Positions 1 to 11,600 of a stretch of DNA of 64,000 nucleotides are shown here, piece after piece. The notes under the pieces were generated by a model. It saw only the letters and a program-made list of their open reading frames with translations, searched no databases and had not been told where the DNA came from. The position numbers were made by a program, and so were the translations under genes. This stretch comes from Anadara kagoshimensis (Eukaryota > Mollusca > Bivalvia > Arcoida > Arcidae): NCBI GenBank assembly GCA_021292105.1, contig CM037869.1:6136204-6200203 (forward strand), read 5' to 3'. Numbering within the stretch: position 1 is the stretch's first letter; every line of letters begins with the position of its first letter.

Positions 1-374
1 GGTATAATACTGGCCCTTTTTGACAAGTATGGACAAGAATTTTCAGGTCTTAAGAGAATGATTGTAATTTACTATTGCTTCACTGATATCAAAATGTCGC
101 CAGCTAGAGGTGAAGTTTTAACATTTACACCATGCAATGTGCAATGACAGCAAGGTAGTGTGTGTGTTTTTACAGACATGATATCAGTAACTCAATCCGG
201 AATGAACTACAATTTCTCATGATCTGCTTATGGTACTCGTCATATGATTTCTAAATTTAGCCGATGACACTGTTATCCGGTGTCTTCTATAATGATTTAA
301 ACAAAAAAGTACTCAAAAATCACATCATCCACCATCATTATGATGACATTTTTTTATTTTCCTTAAAAACATGA

Positions 375-660
375 TTGATTGAAGGAATGAGGTTTTACAT
401 CCCAGTCAAAAATATTTCACTTATATTAAGATGTCACCAGCCTTAATTGAAGTGGCATAAATTTTGACCATTCACTGCTCTCTGGCAAACATGCAAGGAG
501 GATTCTTTCACCTGCTGTGACATGGGGCATTGTTTTCTTTCTGAATGTCCTCACGACTTTCACTTTGAAAAGCAGAGTGCTTGGCGAAAGAACAGTCACT
601 ACCTATTTTCAAGTCTTCATCAGACACAGCTGGAGTTCCACATACGAAGCAAGCACTTTG
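375..660 (-). repeat. tRNA-derived SINE, reverse orientation
   Basis: The tail (TCCCAGTCAAAAATATTTCACTT in antisense, split by mutations) starts at about 395, followed by the tail motif antisense to 'GCCAGCTATAG...', then body sequence (CTTGGCGAAAGAACAGTCACT). The body also matches the copy near 2870. An ORF at 522-734 lies wholly within it and is not regarded as a gene. Confidence 0.6.
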
Positions 661-1334
661 CCAACTGTGCTATTGTAGTGTTTCTTAAAAACATGACAAA
701 AGACATCTTAAATTTGCACAATATGGTAGGGTAGTTGCTGTTACTACAATATACCAAATGTGATGTCTTTAACTTAAAGAGGAACATTTAAAAGAATACT
801 ACCTTTTATAGCAAAATATTAATAAAGGGAAATAATCCATCTCTCATAGATGGACACAGTGGACCAATGATGTGCAGGATCAACTTCTATCAACAAACAA
901 CCCTGCATAAAAGGGAAAACCACTAGGTTCAATTCCCAGACCAACATGATGGTCTACCTTTTTGGATGGGAAAAACGGAGCACAATAAAAAAGTGCTCTA
1001 GTACAGAAGTTCATAATTTTTCCCTGGGTCTGAGGTCTGGGACACTGATTATACACTCGGAGCCTTGATATCTAAAATAAAAATCTGATGGACTTGCTGT
1101 TTTTACCAGAATAACACTGCTTTTTCTACATGATAAAATAACTACACATGGACCTTTAAAAACTTTATATGGGACCTGCCAAAAAAGCTAAAAGTCCTGA
1201 ACCTTCCATTACTAAACATAATTTTGACCCCATACTTGTAACTTGGTTGCCCTAAGCACTACAACTTTAGTATATTAGACTGTTTTGTGGCAATATTCAA
1301 ACTTAGCAGCACTGTAAATCCATCTACTTCTACA
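661..1334. other. No gene seen; AT-rich flank
   Basis: No splice-consistent coding sequence or clear mobile element is visible. One segment near 1020-1200 (CTGAGGTCTGGGACACTGAT and following) recurs in diverged form at 4510-4740, so it is part of an interspersed repeat. Confidence 0.4.
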
Positions 1335-1550
1335 TGTTAGCTGCAGAGGAGTTCAGTAATGGAGTTTTACACCCCAGTCAAAATTCTGTCAATTGTATTG
1401 ACCAGTTAAATCATAGATGGTGGAGGAAATTGGAGTGCCCAAAGCTTACCACAGACATTCAGTAGGCAAGTGACAAACTTTTCGCACACTAGGGTCTGTC
1501 CCACTGTGATCTGTGTGTGCTCTAGACCACTCGGGTTATCGAGGCCTGGC
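1335..1550 (-). repeat. SINE, second family, reverse orientation
   Basis: Tail (ACACCCCAGTCAAAATTCTG) at left, then a body (GATGGTGGAGGAAATTGGAG), ending in an antisense tRNA-like head (TAGACCACTCGGGTTATCGA). The same layout is seen at 30045-30225 and 50235-50465. Confidence 0.6.
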
Positions 1551-1908
1551 TAGCTACAAACATTTATTCTGATCTGTTCATTTATGAACACAATCATATA
1601 TTCATTTCATCTTAAGATCACAACCAAACATCAGATATTATCAACTTACCAGTGACCTTAATTTCAACAGAAAGGCAAAATATCTGACCATCCATCAATT
1701 CTTTACAACTTATCAGAGACCCAGATGTTTAAAATTCAAAATATCTGACTATCTATCAATCATTATCAACTTACCAGAATGTAGCGGGAGATGGGGCGGG
1801 AGATTTAAAAACATTACTGTAAAATTATTAATTATTATTAAAACATGTCAAAATGAGAAAAATTAAACTTTCTTATCTATTTTCATTTTTCTCAAAATAT
1901 GGATATTG

Positions 1909-1914
1909 TTTATT
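1909..1914 (-). terminator. Candidate polyadenylation signal of the prion-like/Ig gene
   Basis: AATAAA on the minus strand lies about 195 nt downstream of the stop codon at 2109. It is the first canonical hexamer I see after the stop and sits in AT-rich sequence. It is plausible, but the sequence shows no other proof of a 3' end here. Confidence 0.4.
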
Positions 1915-2108
1915 CATTTTTCCTAATTTCATTCCAGTTTCCCTCACCCAAAATGGCCAAATCTCTTGTCAATGATGTACCTAGTATCTGGATGCTTTAC
2001 TTACCTTTTGACAATTGGCGAGCTTAATTTTTACTTTTAAACATTATTGTCAAAAAATGCATACATTTTTACCTAAATGCTTACTTTTGATTATTTACCT
2101 TATTTCCT

Positions 2109-2695
2109 CTATCTTCTTCCCCTTTTTCCTCTGAAATTTGCCTTACTGAAGCCACGCCCTACACCTCCTGGGCCACCACCACCACCACGCCCTCTTCCTT
2201 TATTTCCTGCCCCACGTGCTTTGCCCTGCCATGCACCACCTCTTCTGGCACCTCCTCTGCCGCCTCCCCTGGCAACAGAACCTCTGTTACTTCCAGACTG
2301 TGTCGCTTGTTTTTTAACCAGATCAGAAAATCTGCCCTTCTTAGCTTCAGGCGCACCACTATTTTCTCTCTGCCGTTCAGGCGCCACCTTCGTTGCTGTT
2401 TGAAAAATCTTTCTCTCTTCATCAGTTAAATCCACCGCATCACTTTCTTCAATAAACAACAGATTCTCAGCAATTCTTCTCATTTCCTGGGCAATAGCTG
2501 CACACTCAGGTTGTCTCATTAGTCTAAATCTGCCACTTTTCCCGTCATTTTCCAGCAAAGTTCCTAACAGCTTGTAAAGATCCATGGTTTTACTGACTGT
2601 AAACACGGTCCTGTTGTCCGTTTGTGTGGTGTCGACCTTCATGTTGTTATCAAGACTTGTCTTTTTAATGGATTCATAAATGGCATCAGGAAATC
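2109..2695 (-). CDS. Last coding exon with RGG-rich C-terminus
   Basis: This exon starts after acceptor TTTCTTGAAG (phase 1) and ends at TAG 2111-2109. The first 140 residues are helical and charged (YKLLGTLLEND, CAAIAQEMRRIAENLLFIEE). The last 53 residues (about 1727-1779) are almost entirely R, G, K and A, with RGGGRGGARRGG and GRGRGGGGGPGG blocks, a composition typical of RNA-binding, arginine-methylated tails. The GC content of this tail (2150-2290) is far above its surroundings. Confidence 0.85.
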
Positions 2696-5600
2696 CTTCA
2701 AGAAACAAAAATAAAATCATAAGGTTTAAATGGAGATATGACTCTATACAGCTTGATTGCACTTCATGCAGACTCAGTGGTAGAGTGCTCATTCCATAAG
2801 TGAGAGGTCTTCAGTTCAAGACCCGGCCCAGGTCTGACTCAAGACTTAAAAGTGGGTAGTTACTGTTCTTTCGCCAAGCACTTAGCATTACGAAATTAAT
2901 GTCATGGTTCTTTTGAATGGGAACTTAAAATAAATGAGGTGCCGTGTCACGGTGGGCTTGGCATGATATAATACGCTGTACAATGCTAACAGTGCAACAC
3001 TTAGGCAAAATTTCTGCACCTTTGCCTATAGCTGGCGAGATCTTGATATAAGTGAAATATTCTTGACTATGGGGAGATAATTACCTTTACAAAATTCCAG
3101 TGATTCAGGAGTTGGATCATCTTTATATTGTAATATAAAATCATCACAAGCTTTTATCATGGCGGCCTCTTCATCTAAATTACCGACTTCCATCAACAAT
3201 TTAGCTTTGGCTTGTGCTTTTTTGTATGTTATACAATACTGCTCTGGCAATCCTTTGTTGACTTTCTGTTAAAATAAACAATTTAGAAAATATTGTCACT
3301 CTTTAAAGTAATTTCTCACATATTGATTGGGTAACTTGCCAGGGTACATGAACTCACACAATGTTTAGCTGTAAAAGGGAAGTAACTCGTACATTCCAGT
3401 TACAGTAAACAAACATGGTGACAAATACAAGTCACACAGCATAGGATATTTGAAAGGTAACAAAAACATTATACAGGTTAGTTTGACAAGTTACGTTACC
3501 CCATGTACCCTGCGACTCAGGTAACATAAATCTTTGACAGGATACATGGGGCTGTGTAAAACCCTTAATAACTTGTAATGTATGTCTAAATAGCAAAATC
3601 CAAAAAATTCATTTCATGAAAAATGAAATGTGCAAAATAACAGTCTTCCCACTCAATATCAAATGACCTATCTTTAAATGGTTAGTAGAGGAAACCTGAG
3701 TTCCTTGAGAAAAACCACTGACTTTTGGTTAAAGACCTCACATGCTTCTCATCACTCTAGACAAACCTGGTGTGAGCAATTCCTAAGCTGGGCATTCAAC
3801 CACTCATCCATTGGTCCCTGTCCAAGAATAGCGTTTTTATGTCATTAAATATTTCACTCATATTGAGATGTCACCAGCTATAGGCGAAGAGCTTAAATTT
3901 TTACCTTTGTAGTGAGCTCAGGGCTATGTTCCTGGAGGGTTCTTTAGAGTGCATTACATGATGCGCAACATCTGAGGATATTGGTAGAAATTATCAGTGA
4001 CCTACCTGGATGACAGGGCCTCAATGGTCGAATTGTCTAAGAACAGGCTTACTGATCACATAGTTTCTCACAATCTTGGTTCAAAATCCAGATCCTAGTG
4101 TGAGAAAATTTGTAAGTACACTTTAAAAAGGTAGGCGATTTTCTACAGGCACTCTGGTTTCCTGCACCATCCCTGGACTGACTGCCTCAAGACAAGTGTA
4201 GAAATCTTGACTGGGGTGTAGAACACCATTACTTCACTTCATGTTCTTACCTGGATTACAGGTGAATTCTCATAAATATATGCCATAGCATCCACAGCTG
4301 CATGCTGAATGGCATACTTCTCACCATAGCTACAAGATTCTCCAACCAAACGACCTTGAATCCAAATAAGACACCTGGAAAGACAAACAATTATATTTAA
4401 ATAGAACTCTTAAGTGAAGATCACTTATAACTGCAATTCTATCCAGATCACTTGTCTTCACCCAACATACAATTAGTCATGCTAACATTGCAAGGGCTAA
4501 AATAACCCCAGTCCGAGATCTGGGACCTATTGATTTAACATTGGGACCCTTGGTATTTAAACTGTAAAAGCATGATGGGTCTGTCATTTTTACAAGGATA
4601 ATACATGTATTACTTTTTCTATAAGATAACATAATTGCACATGGGCCTTTCAATGATGATATTGAACTTTTAAAACTTAAAATTGGAACCTGCTAAAAAT
4701 AAAGGCAAAAGATTCTGAACCTCCCATTACAAACATAATTTTGAATCACTTGAAGTCAAAGATTTAAAAAACAAGAGGCCCATGGGCCTGATACGCTCAC
4801 CTGATAACTAATGGCTAGCTGATAGATTTAAAGACAACATAAATACTAAACCCCAATGACTTTTTTCTTTACATCATGATAACCGTTGTATCAATACCTA
4901 CAACATTCTTGTATACATGCCTATACAAAAAGTTAATAGTTTTCAAGATAATTAACCATTTCAGTATTGTTTCACATCTGTGACCTTGACCTATGAACCC
5001 ATGACCTTTTTCTATACATCAAAATGATTGTTGTATCGATACCTACAACATTTTATTATACATGCCTATACAAAAAGTTTATAGTTTTCGAGATAATTAA
5101 ACATTTCGGGATTGTTTCGCATATGTGACCTTGACCTTTAAACCCATGACCTTTTTCTATACATCAAAATGATCGTTGTATCAATACCTACAACATTCTA
5201 ATATACAAGCCTATGAAAAAAGTTTATAGTTTTTTAGATAATTAACCATTTCGGTATTGTTTCACATCTGTGACCTTGACCTTTGAACCCATGAGCTTTT
5301 TCTATACATCAAAATGATCGTTGTATCAATACCTACAACATTCTAATAAACATGCCTATACAAAAAGTTTATAGTTTTCGAGATAATTAACCATTTTGGT
5401 ATTGTTTCGCATCTGTGACCTTGACCTTTGAACCCATGACCTTTTTCTCTACATCAAAATGATTGTTGTATCAATACTTACAACATTCTTATATACATGC
5501 CTATACAAAAAAATTATAACTTTGGAGATAATTAACCATTTCGGTATTGTTTTGCATCTGTGACCTTGACCTTTGAACCCATGACCTTTTTCTATACATC

Positions 5601-8600
5601 AAAATGATCGTTGTATCAATACCTACAACATTCTAATATAAATGCCTATACAAAAAGTTTATAGTTTTCGAGATAATTAACCATTTCGGTATTGTTTCGC
5701 ATCTGTGACCTTGACCTTTGAACCCATGACCTTTTTCTATACATCAAAATGATCGTTGTATCAATACCTACAACATTCTAATATACATGCTTATACAAAA
5801 AGTTGATAGTTTTCGAGATAATTAACCATTTCGGTATTGTTTCGCATCTGTGACCTTGACCTTTGAACCCATGACCTTTTTCTATACATCAAAATGATCG
5901 TTGTATCAATACCTACAACATTCTAATATACATGCCTATACAAAAAGTTTTAAGTTTTCGAGATAATTAGCCATTTCGGTATTGTTTCATATCTGTGACC
6001 TTGACCTTTGAACCCATGACCTTTTTCTATACATCAAAATGATCGTTGTATCAATACTTACAACATTCTAATATACATGCCTATACAAAAAGTTTATAGT
6101 TTTTCGAGATAATTAACCATTTTGGTATTGTTTCGCATCTGTGACCTTGACCTTTGAACCCATGACCTTTTTCTGTACATCAAAATGATTGTTGTATCAA
6201 TACTTACAACATTCTTATATACATGCCTATACAAAAAAATTATAACTTTGGAGATAATTAACCATTTCGGTATTGTTTTGCATCTGTGACCTTGACCTTT
6301 GAACCCATGACCTTTTTCTATACATCAAAATGATCGTTGTATCAATACCTACAACATTCTAATATACATGCCTATACAAAAAGTTTAAAGTTTTCGAGAT
6401 AATTAGCCATTTCGGTATTGTTTCATATCTGTGACCTTGACCTTTGAACCCATGACCTTTTTCTATACATCAAAATGATCGTTGTATCAATACTTACAAC
6501 ATTCTAATATACATGCCTATACAAAAAGTTTATAGTTTTTCGAGATAATTAACCATTTCGGTATTGTTTCGCATCTGTGACCTTGACCTTTGAACCCATG
6601 ACCTTTTTCTATACATCAAAATGATCGTTGTATCAATACCTACAACATTCTAATATATATGCCTATACAAAAAGTTTAAAGTTTTCGAGATAATTAGCCA
6701 TTTCGGTATTGTTTCATATCTGTGACCTTGACCTTTGAACCATGACCTTTTTCTATACATCAAAATGATCGTTGTATCAATACCTACAACATTCTAATAT
6801 ACATGCCTATACAAAAAGTTTATAGTTTTCGAGATAATAATTATAATCAGAGGTAAAAAAAAATTAGGTCACGACGTTCACAATTGACCTTGAGCTCATT
6901 TTGAAGATACTAACAAGAAGATGTCAAAACTGAAAACCCCATGTCATTATCTGGTCAAATAGTCAAGTTATAACAATTTGAAGCTATTTTACGATTTTTT
7001 CAAAATTAAACGCAAAAACGCGTAACCTATTTTATATCCGAATTTCACAAAATGAACAAACTATAGGCTTAAGACCCTAGAGAAGCCAAATATCACATCA
7101 GATTTTTTCTCCAATCAGTACTTTTGGAGAAGAAGATTTTTTAAGATTTTTGCACCCCTAGGTCACCTTGACCTAGTTATGGTAGCCATGGCAACGCCAC
7201 GAACAAATCTGTATTGCACCGGCCCATATATACTTCTGACAAAGTTTCATTAACAAGAGGCCCATGGGCCTGATACGCTCACCTGATAACTAATGGCTAG
7301 CTGATAGATTTAAAGAAAACATAAATACTAAACCCAAATGACTTTTTTCTTTACATCATGATAACCGTTGTATCAATACCTACAACATTCTAGTATACAT
7401 GCCTATACAAAAAGTTAATAGTTTTCAAGATAATTAACCATTTCAGTATTGTTTCACATCTGTGACCTTGAACTTTGAACCCATGACCTTTTTCTATACA
7501 TCAAAATGATCGTTGTATCGATACCTACAACATTCTAATATACATGCCTATACAAAAAGTTTATAGTTTTCAAGATAATTTACCATTTCAGTATTGTTTC
7601 ACATCTGTGACCTTGACCTTTGAACCCATGACCTTTTTCTATACATCAAAATGATCGTTGTATCGATACCTACAACATTCTAATATACATGCCTATAAAA
7701 AAAGTTTATAGTTTTCGAGATAATTAACCATTTCGGTATTGTTTCGCATCTGTGACCTTGACCTTTGAACCCATGACCTTTTTCTATACATCAAAATGAC
7801 CGTTGTATCAATACCTACAACATTCTAATATACATGCCTATACAAAAAGTTTATAGTTTTCAAGATAATTAACCATTTCGGTATTGTTTCACATCTGTGA
7901 CCTTGACCTTTGAACCCATGACCTTTTTCTATACATCAAAATGATCGTTGTATCAATACCTACAACATTCTAATATACATGCCTATACAAAAAGTTTATA
8001 GTTTTCGAGATAATTAACCATTTCGGTATTGTTTCACATCTGTGACCTTGACCTTTGAACCCATGACCTTTTTCTATACATCAAAATGATCGTTGTATCA
8101 ATACCTACAACATTCTAATATACATGCCTATACAAAAAGTTTATAGTTTTCGAGATAATTAACCATTTCGGTATTGTTTCACATCTGTGACCTTGACCTT
8201 TGAACCCATGACCTTTTTCTATACATCAAAATGATCGTTGTATCAATACCTACAACATTCTAATATACATGCCTATACAAAAAGTTTATAGTTTTCGAGA
8301 TAATAATTATAATCAGAGGTAAAAAAAATTAGGTCACGACCTTCACAAATGACCTTGACCTCATTTTGAAGATACTAACAAAAAGATGTCAAAACTGAAA
8401 ACCCCATGTCATTATCTGGTCAAATAGTCAAGTTATAACAATTTGAAGCTATTTTACGATTTTTTCAAAATTAAACGCAAAAACGCGTAACCTATTTTTT
8501 ATCCGAATTTCACAAAATGAACAAACTACAGGCTTAAGACCCTAGAGAAGCCAAATATCACATCAGATTTTTTCTCCAATAAGTACTTTCGGAGAAGAAG

Positions 8601-11600
8601 ATTTTTTAAGATTTTTGCACCCTAGGTCACCTTGACCTAGTTATGGTAGCCATGGCAACGCCACGAACAAATCTGAATTGCACCGGCCCATATATACTTC
8701 TGACCTAGTTTCATTAAAATCTGTCTGGTAGTTTCAGAGGAGAAGTCGAAAATAGGTGTTAACGACGCACGCACACACGCACGCACGCACGCACATACAC
8801 ACGCTGCGCTATGCCATAAGCTCACATGACCTTCGGTCAGGTGAGCTAAAAACTGTCCGGTAGTTTCAGAGGAGAAGTCGAAAATAGGTGTTAACGACGC
8901 ACGCACGCACGCACATACACACGCTGCGCTATGCCATAAGCTCACATGACCTTCGGTCAGGTGAGCTAAAAACCCTCTCAAGTAAGTACTTGTTACGTAT
9001 GAACCTGCACATGAACTTACTTTTTGAAATATCTTGGTAGGAGTTTAGTTGCCTCTTCACCATATACAGGTCTTACTTGCCAGTGGACCAACATTCCACA
9101 ACTTTCCGCACTTCGGAGTATCCACTGGAAAGCATCCACCATTCTACGTTTGGCATCGGAACCTTCAAACATCACAAATCTATCCAGCTGTACATCTCCT
9201 GATAAACTGGGCTTTTTGCCGATTTTAACTAGATCCATTTCATTTGAAGTGACAAGATTATCACGTAGTACCTTGTGAAAGCTTGCGTTTTGACCATGTC
9301 CTTTCCTGAATTTTTCCCTGATCCTAATGCTCCGGATGAGGTCCACCAGGTGTATAATCCCCTTATCATACAGCATGTTAACTGCTTCTATAAACAACTT
9401 GTTTGTGCATTTTTTATTATACATTACAGATGCCAAAATTCTCTGTGCATCTATTCTATTTGCGTTCATAATCATGGCATGAATCTCCTCTCTATAATAA
9501 ATAATAATGATGACACATTACTAAGGCCAAACCAACTTAATTTTGAGTTATACAAGTTTTTACAACATACTTAGAAGTTTGAGAGCGATTAAAAATTAAA
9601 ACATTTTTTCCCTAAAAAAAACCATTTTTCTTAAGGCATACAAAACTTGAGCCAGGTGAGGGAGTAAAACAATGCTCAAATGATCATTATTGCATGATAA
9701 GGCAAAACAACTGTACAATTTTACAGGCGAGTGGGCGCGATGAACTACAAATTAATTTAACATGGCCTTATTTCAGAAAACAAGAGTTGTAAGGAGTATT
9801 GATGGTAATATTGTTTTGACACACCAAATCTTTGTTAAGATTCTTACACTTATACCAAGGTCTATTCTGGGATGGCAGAGAAAACTGGAGTGATTGAAGA
9901 GCATCAACAATCTTTGACAAGATTTGTTTTGTTTATTAATTGCTTGCAATATGATTCCTTTTATATTCTGTGTAAGCTTTAAAGCACCAAAATTGAAGTG
10001 ATTGAAAAGTATCTCCAACCTTTGGCAAGATTTTTTGATTATTAATTGCTTGCAATATGATTCCTTTTATATTCTGTGTGAGCTTTAGAGCATCAAAAAT
10101 TGGTAGAATCAACACTTTTAACAAACAACTAGGAATAGTAAGATATATTGATAATTGATTATAATTAATACTTAGAATTACCATATACATCTATGTAACA
10201 ATACAAGCTGTGAAAATATCCAATATAAGGCACTTTCAATTTCAGAGTTTTCTGTGTTTGGTTGGATTTTTATACAAACCAGATAATGTTACAAAAAAAT
10301 ATGGACTCTGCCAATCCATAATTTATCTTATTACAGATATACCTTCAAACTCAGAATCAGATTTTGAAACACTGCAACTATTTGTAAGTGCCATGTACAT
10401 GTATCATCCCAGCTCTATAAGTAACTCACTGATTTTTCTACACAAGTTGTTATGAACACACTGTCTGGATTTGAAACTTAATAGAAGAATACAGTACAGT
10501 CAAACCTTCCTTAAAGGTAACCTCTATATAAGGACCACCTGGTTTAAAAGGCTTTTATCCCTATTGCTCTTTATTCATGTTATTTGAACCTGCTATAAAA
10601 GGCCAACTGCTTTTAAAGGCCAGTAAGATTTTATCCCAATTGCTCATGTTATTTCAACCTGTATATAAGGGTCATCTGCTTTTAAAGGCCATTAAAATTA
10701 TATCCCAACTGCTCTTTATTCATATCATTTGAACCTGTATATAAGGGTCATCTGCTTTTAAAGGCCAGTAAAATTTTAACCCAATTGCTCTCTAGACTCT
10801 ACTCATGTTATTAGAACCTGTATATAAGAGCCATCTGCTTTTAAAGGCCAGTAAAATTTTAACCCAATTGCTCTCTAGACTCTACTCATGTTATTAGAAC
10901 CTGTATATAAGGGCCATCTGCCAATAAATTCCACCATACTGGTGTCCTTGGGTTTAGACAAGTTTGACTGTATATAAAGATTGTTCTTACCTTGACTTGT
11001 TTGGAAGTATAACAATCTCTCCTGTATCAATGTCCCACATCCTACAATATATATCACAGGCTACAATATATATCACAGGCTACAATATAACAGAGCTCAA
11101 AGACTTCTTTAATATATGAGCCTGTGTGGTTCTGTATGAAAAAATTTCAGGTGCCAATCAAAAAAAATGTGACCTTAAAAAATTTTTTTCTTGAGCCCTG
11201 AATGGCGAAAGAGTATATGAATAGTTCACCATGCCTATTGATTAAGATAGGTAGTGAAGTATTAATAATCCATTACAGATTTTAAACACTTGATAAAAAT
11301 ACTGAATAATCGATGATGGGTTCCCTTTTTGGTGGGAAGAAAGTATGTATAGAAACAGAAGATAAAACACAGTTTTGGCTGCCACTGTTTTCAATGAAGC
11401 ATTATTCCTGTTTTCTAGATAAAAAGCTAGATGCAGAGTAATTATTTTTTAAAATTATTTTTCATAGTATGTATACATGACACAAAATTGAAATTAGATA
11501 AAAAATGAAAATGCCAATGTAAAACAAAACAAATTTTGTACATGTTTATTTCTTGTGTATTTGATCTGATTAGTAGTTAATCGAGTAGTTCCAATCATGG

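Larger units (their letters stand above)
4772..8967 (+). mobile_element. Minisatellite-bearing element, copy A, interrupted by copy B
   Basis: It starts CAAGAGGCCCATGGGCCTGA (a perfect palindrome near the end) and ends in the hairpin GACCTTCGGTCAGGTGAGCT. In between are about 13 units of a 145-bp tandem repeat (about 4850-6835), a unique stretch with a CATGTCATTATCTGGTCAAA core, and a CGCA-type microsatellite. The element is split at 7253/8848 by a second full copy. It has no coding capacity. The architecture (core, internal tandem repeats, microsatellite, terminal hairpin) resembles the non-autonomous Helitron-like 'pearl' elements of bivalves; the assignment is inference from layout, not sequence comparison. 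Confidence 0.7.

Noticed and set aside
522-734. 70-codon plus-strand ORF
   Set aside because: Lies inside a reverse-oriented SINE body and tail; no motif and no splice partners.
4785-4990. Nuclear receptor half-sites as host regulatory elements of gene 1
   Set aside because: They belong to the transposon repeat unit; kept as a finding about the element, not annotated as a host promoter or enhancer.
8637-8981. Minus-strand ORF with CVCACVRA repeats
   Set aside because: It is the 3' end of the minisatellite-bearing element (hairpin plus CGCA microsatellite) read twice; not a host gene.
9066-9075. Alternative donor CAA|GTAAGA inside exon 7
   Set aside because: Using it would give phase 0, which does not fit exon 8 (needs phase 2); sequence after it still looks coding.
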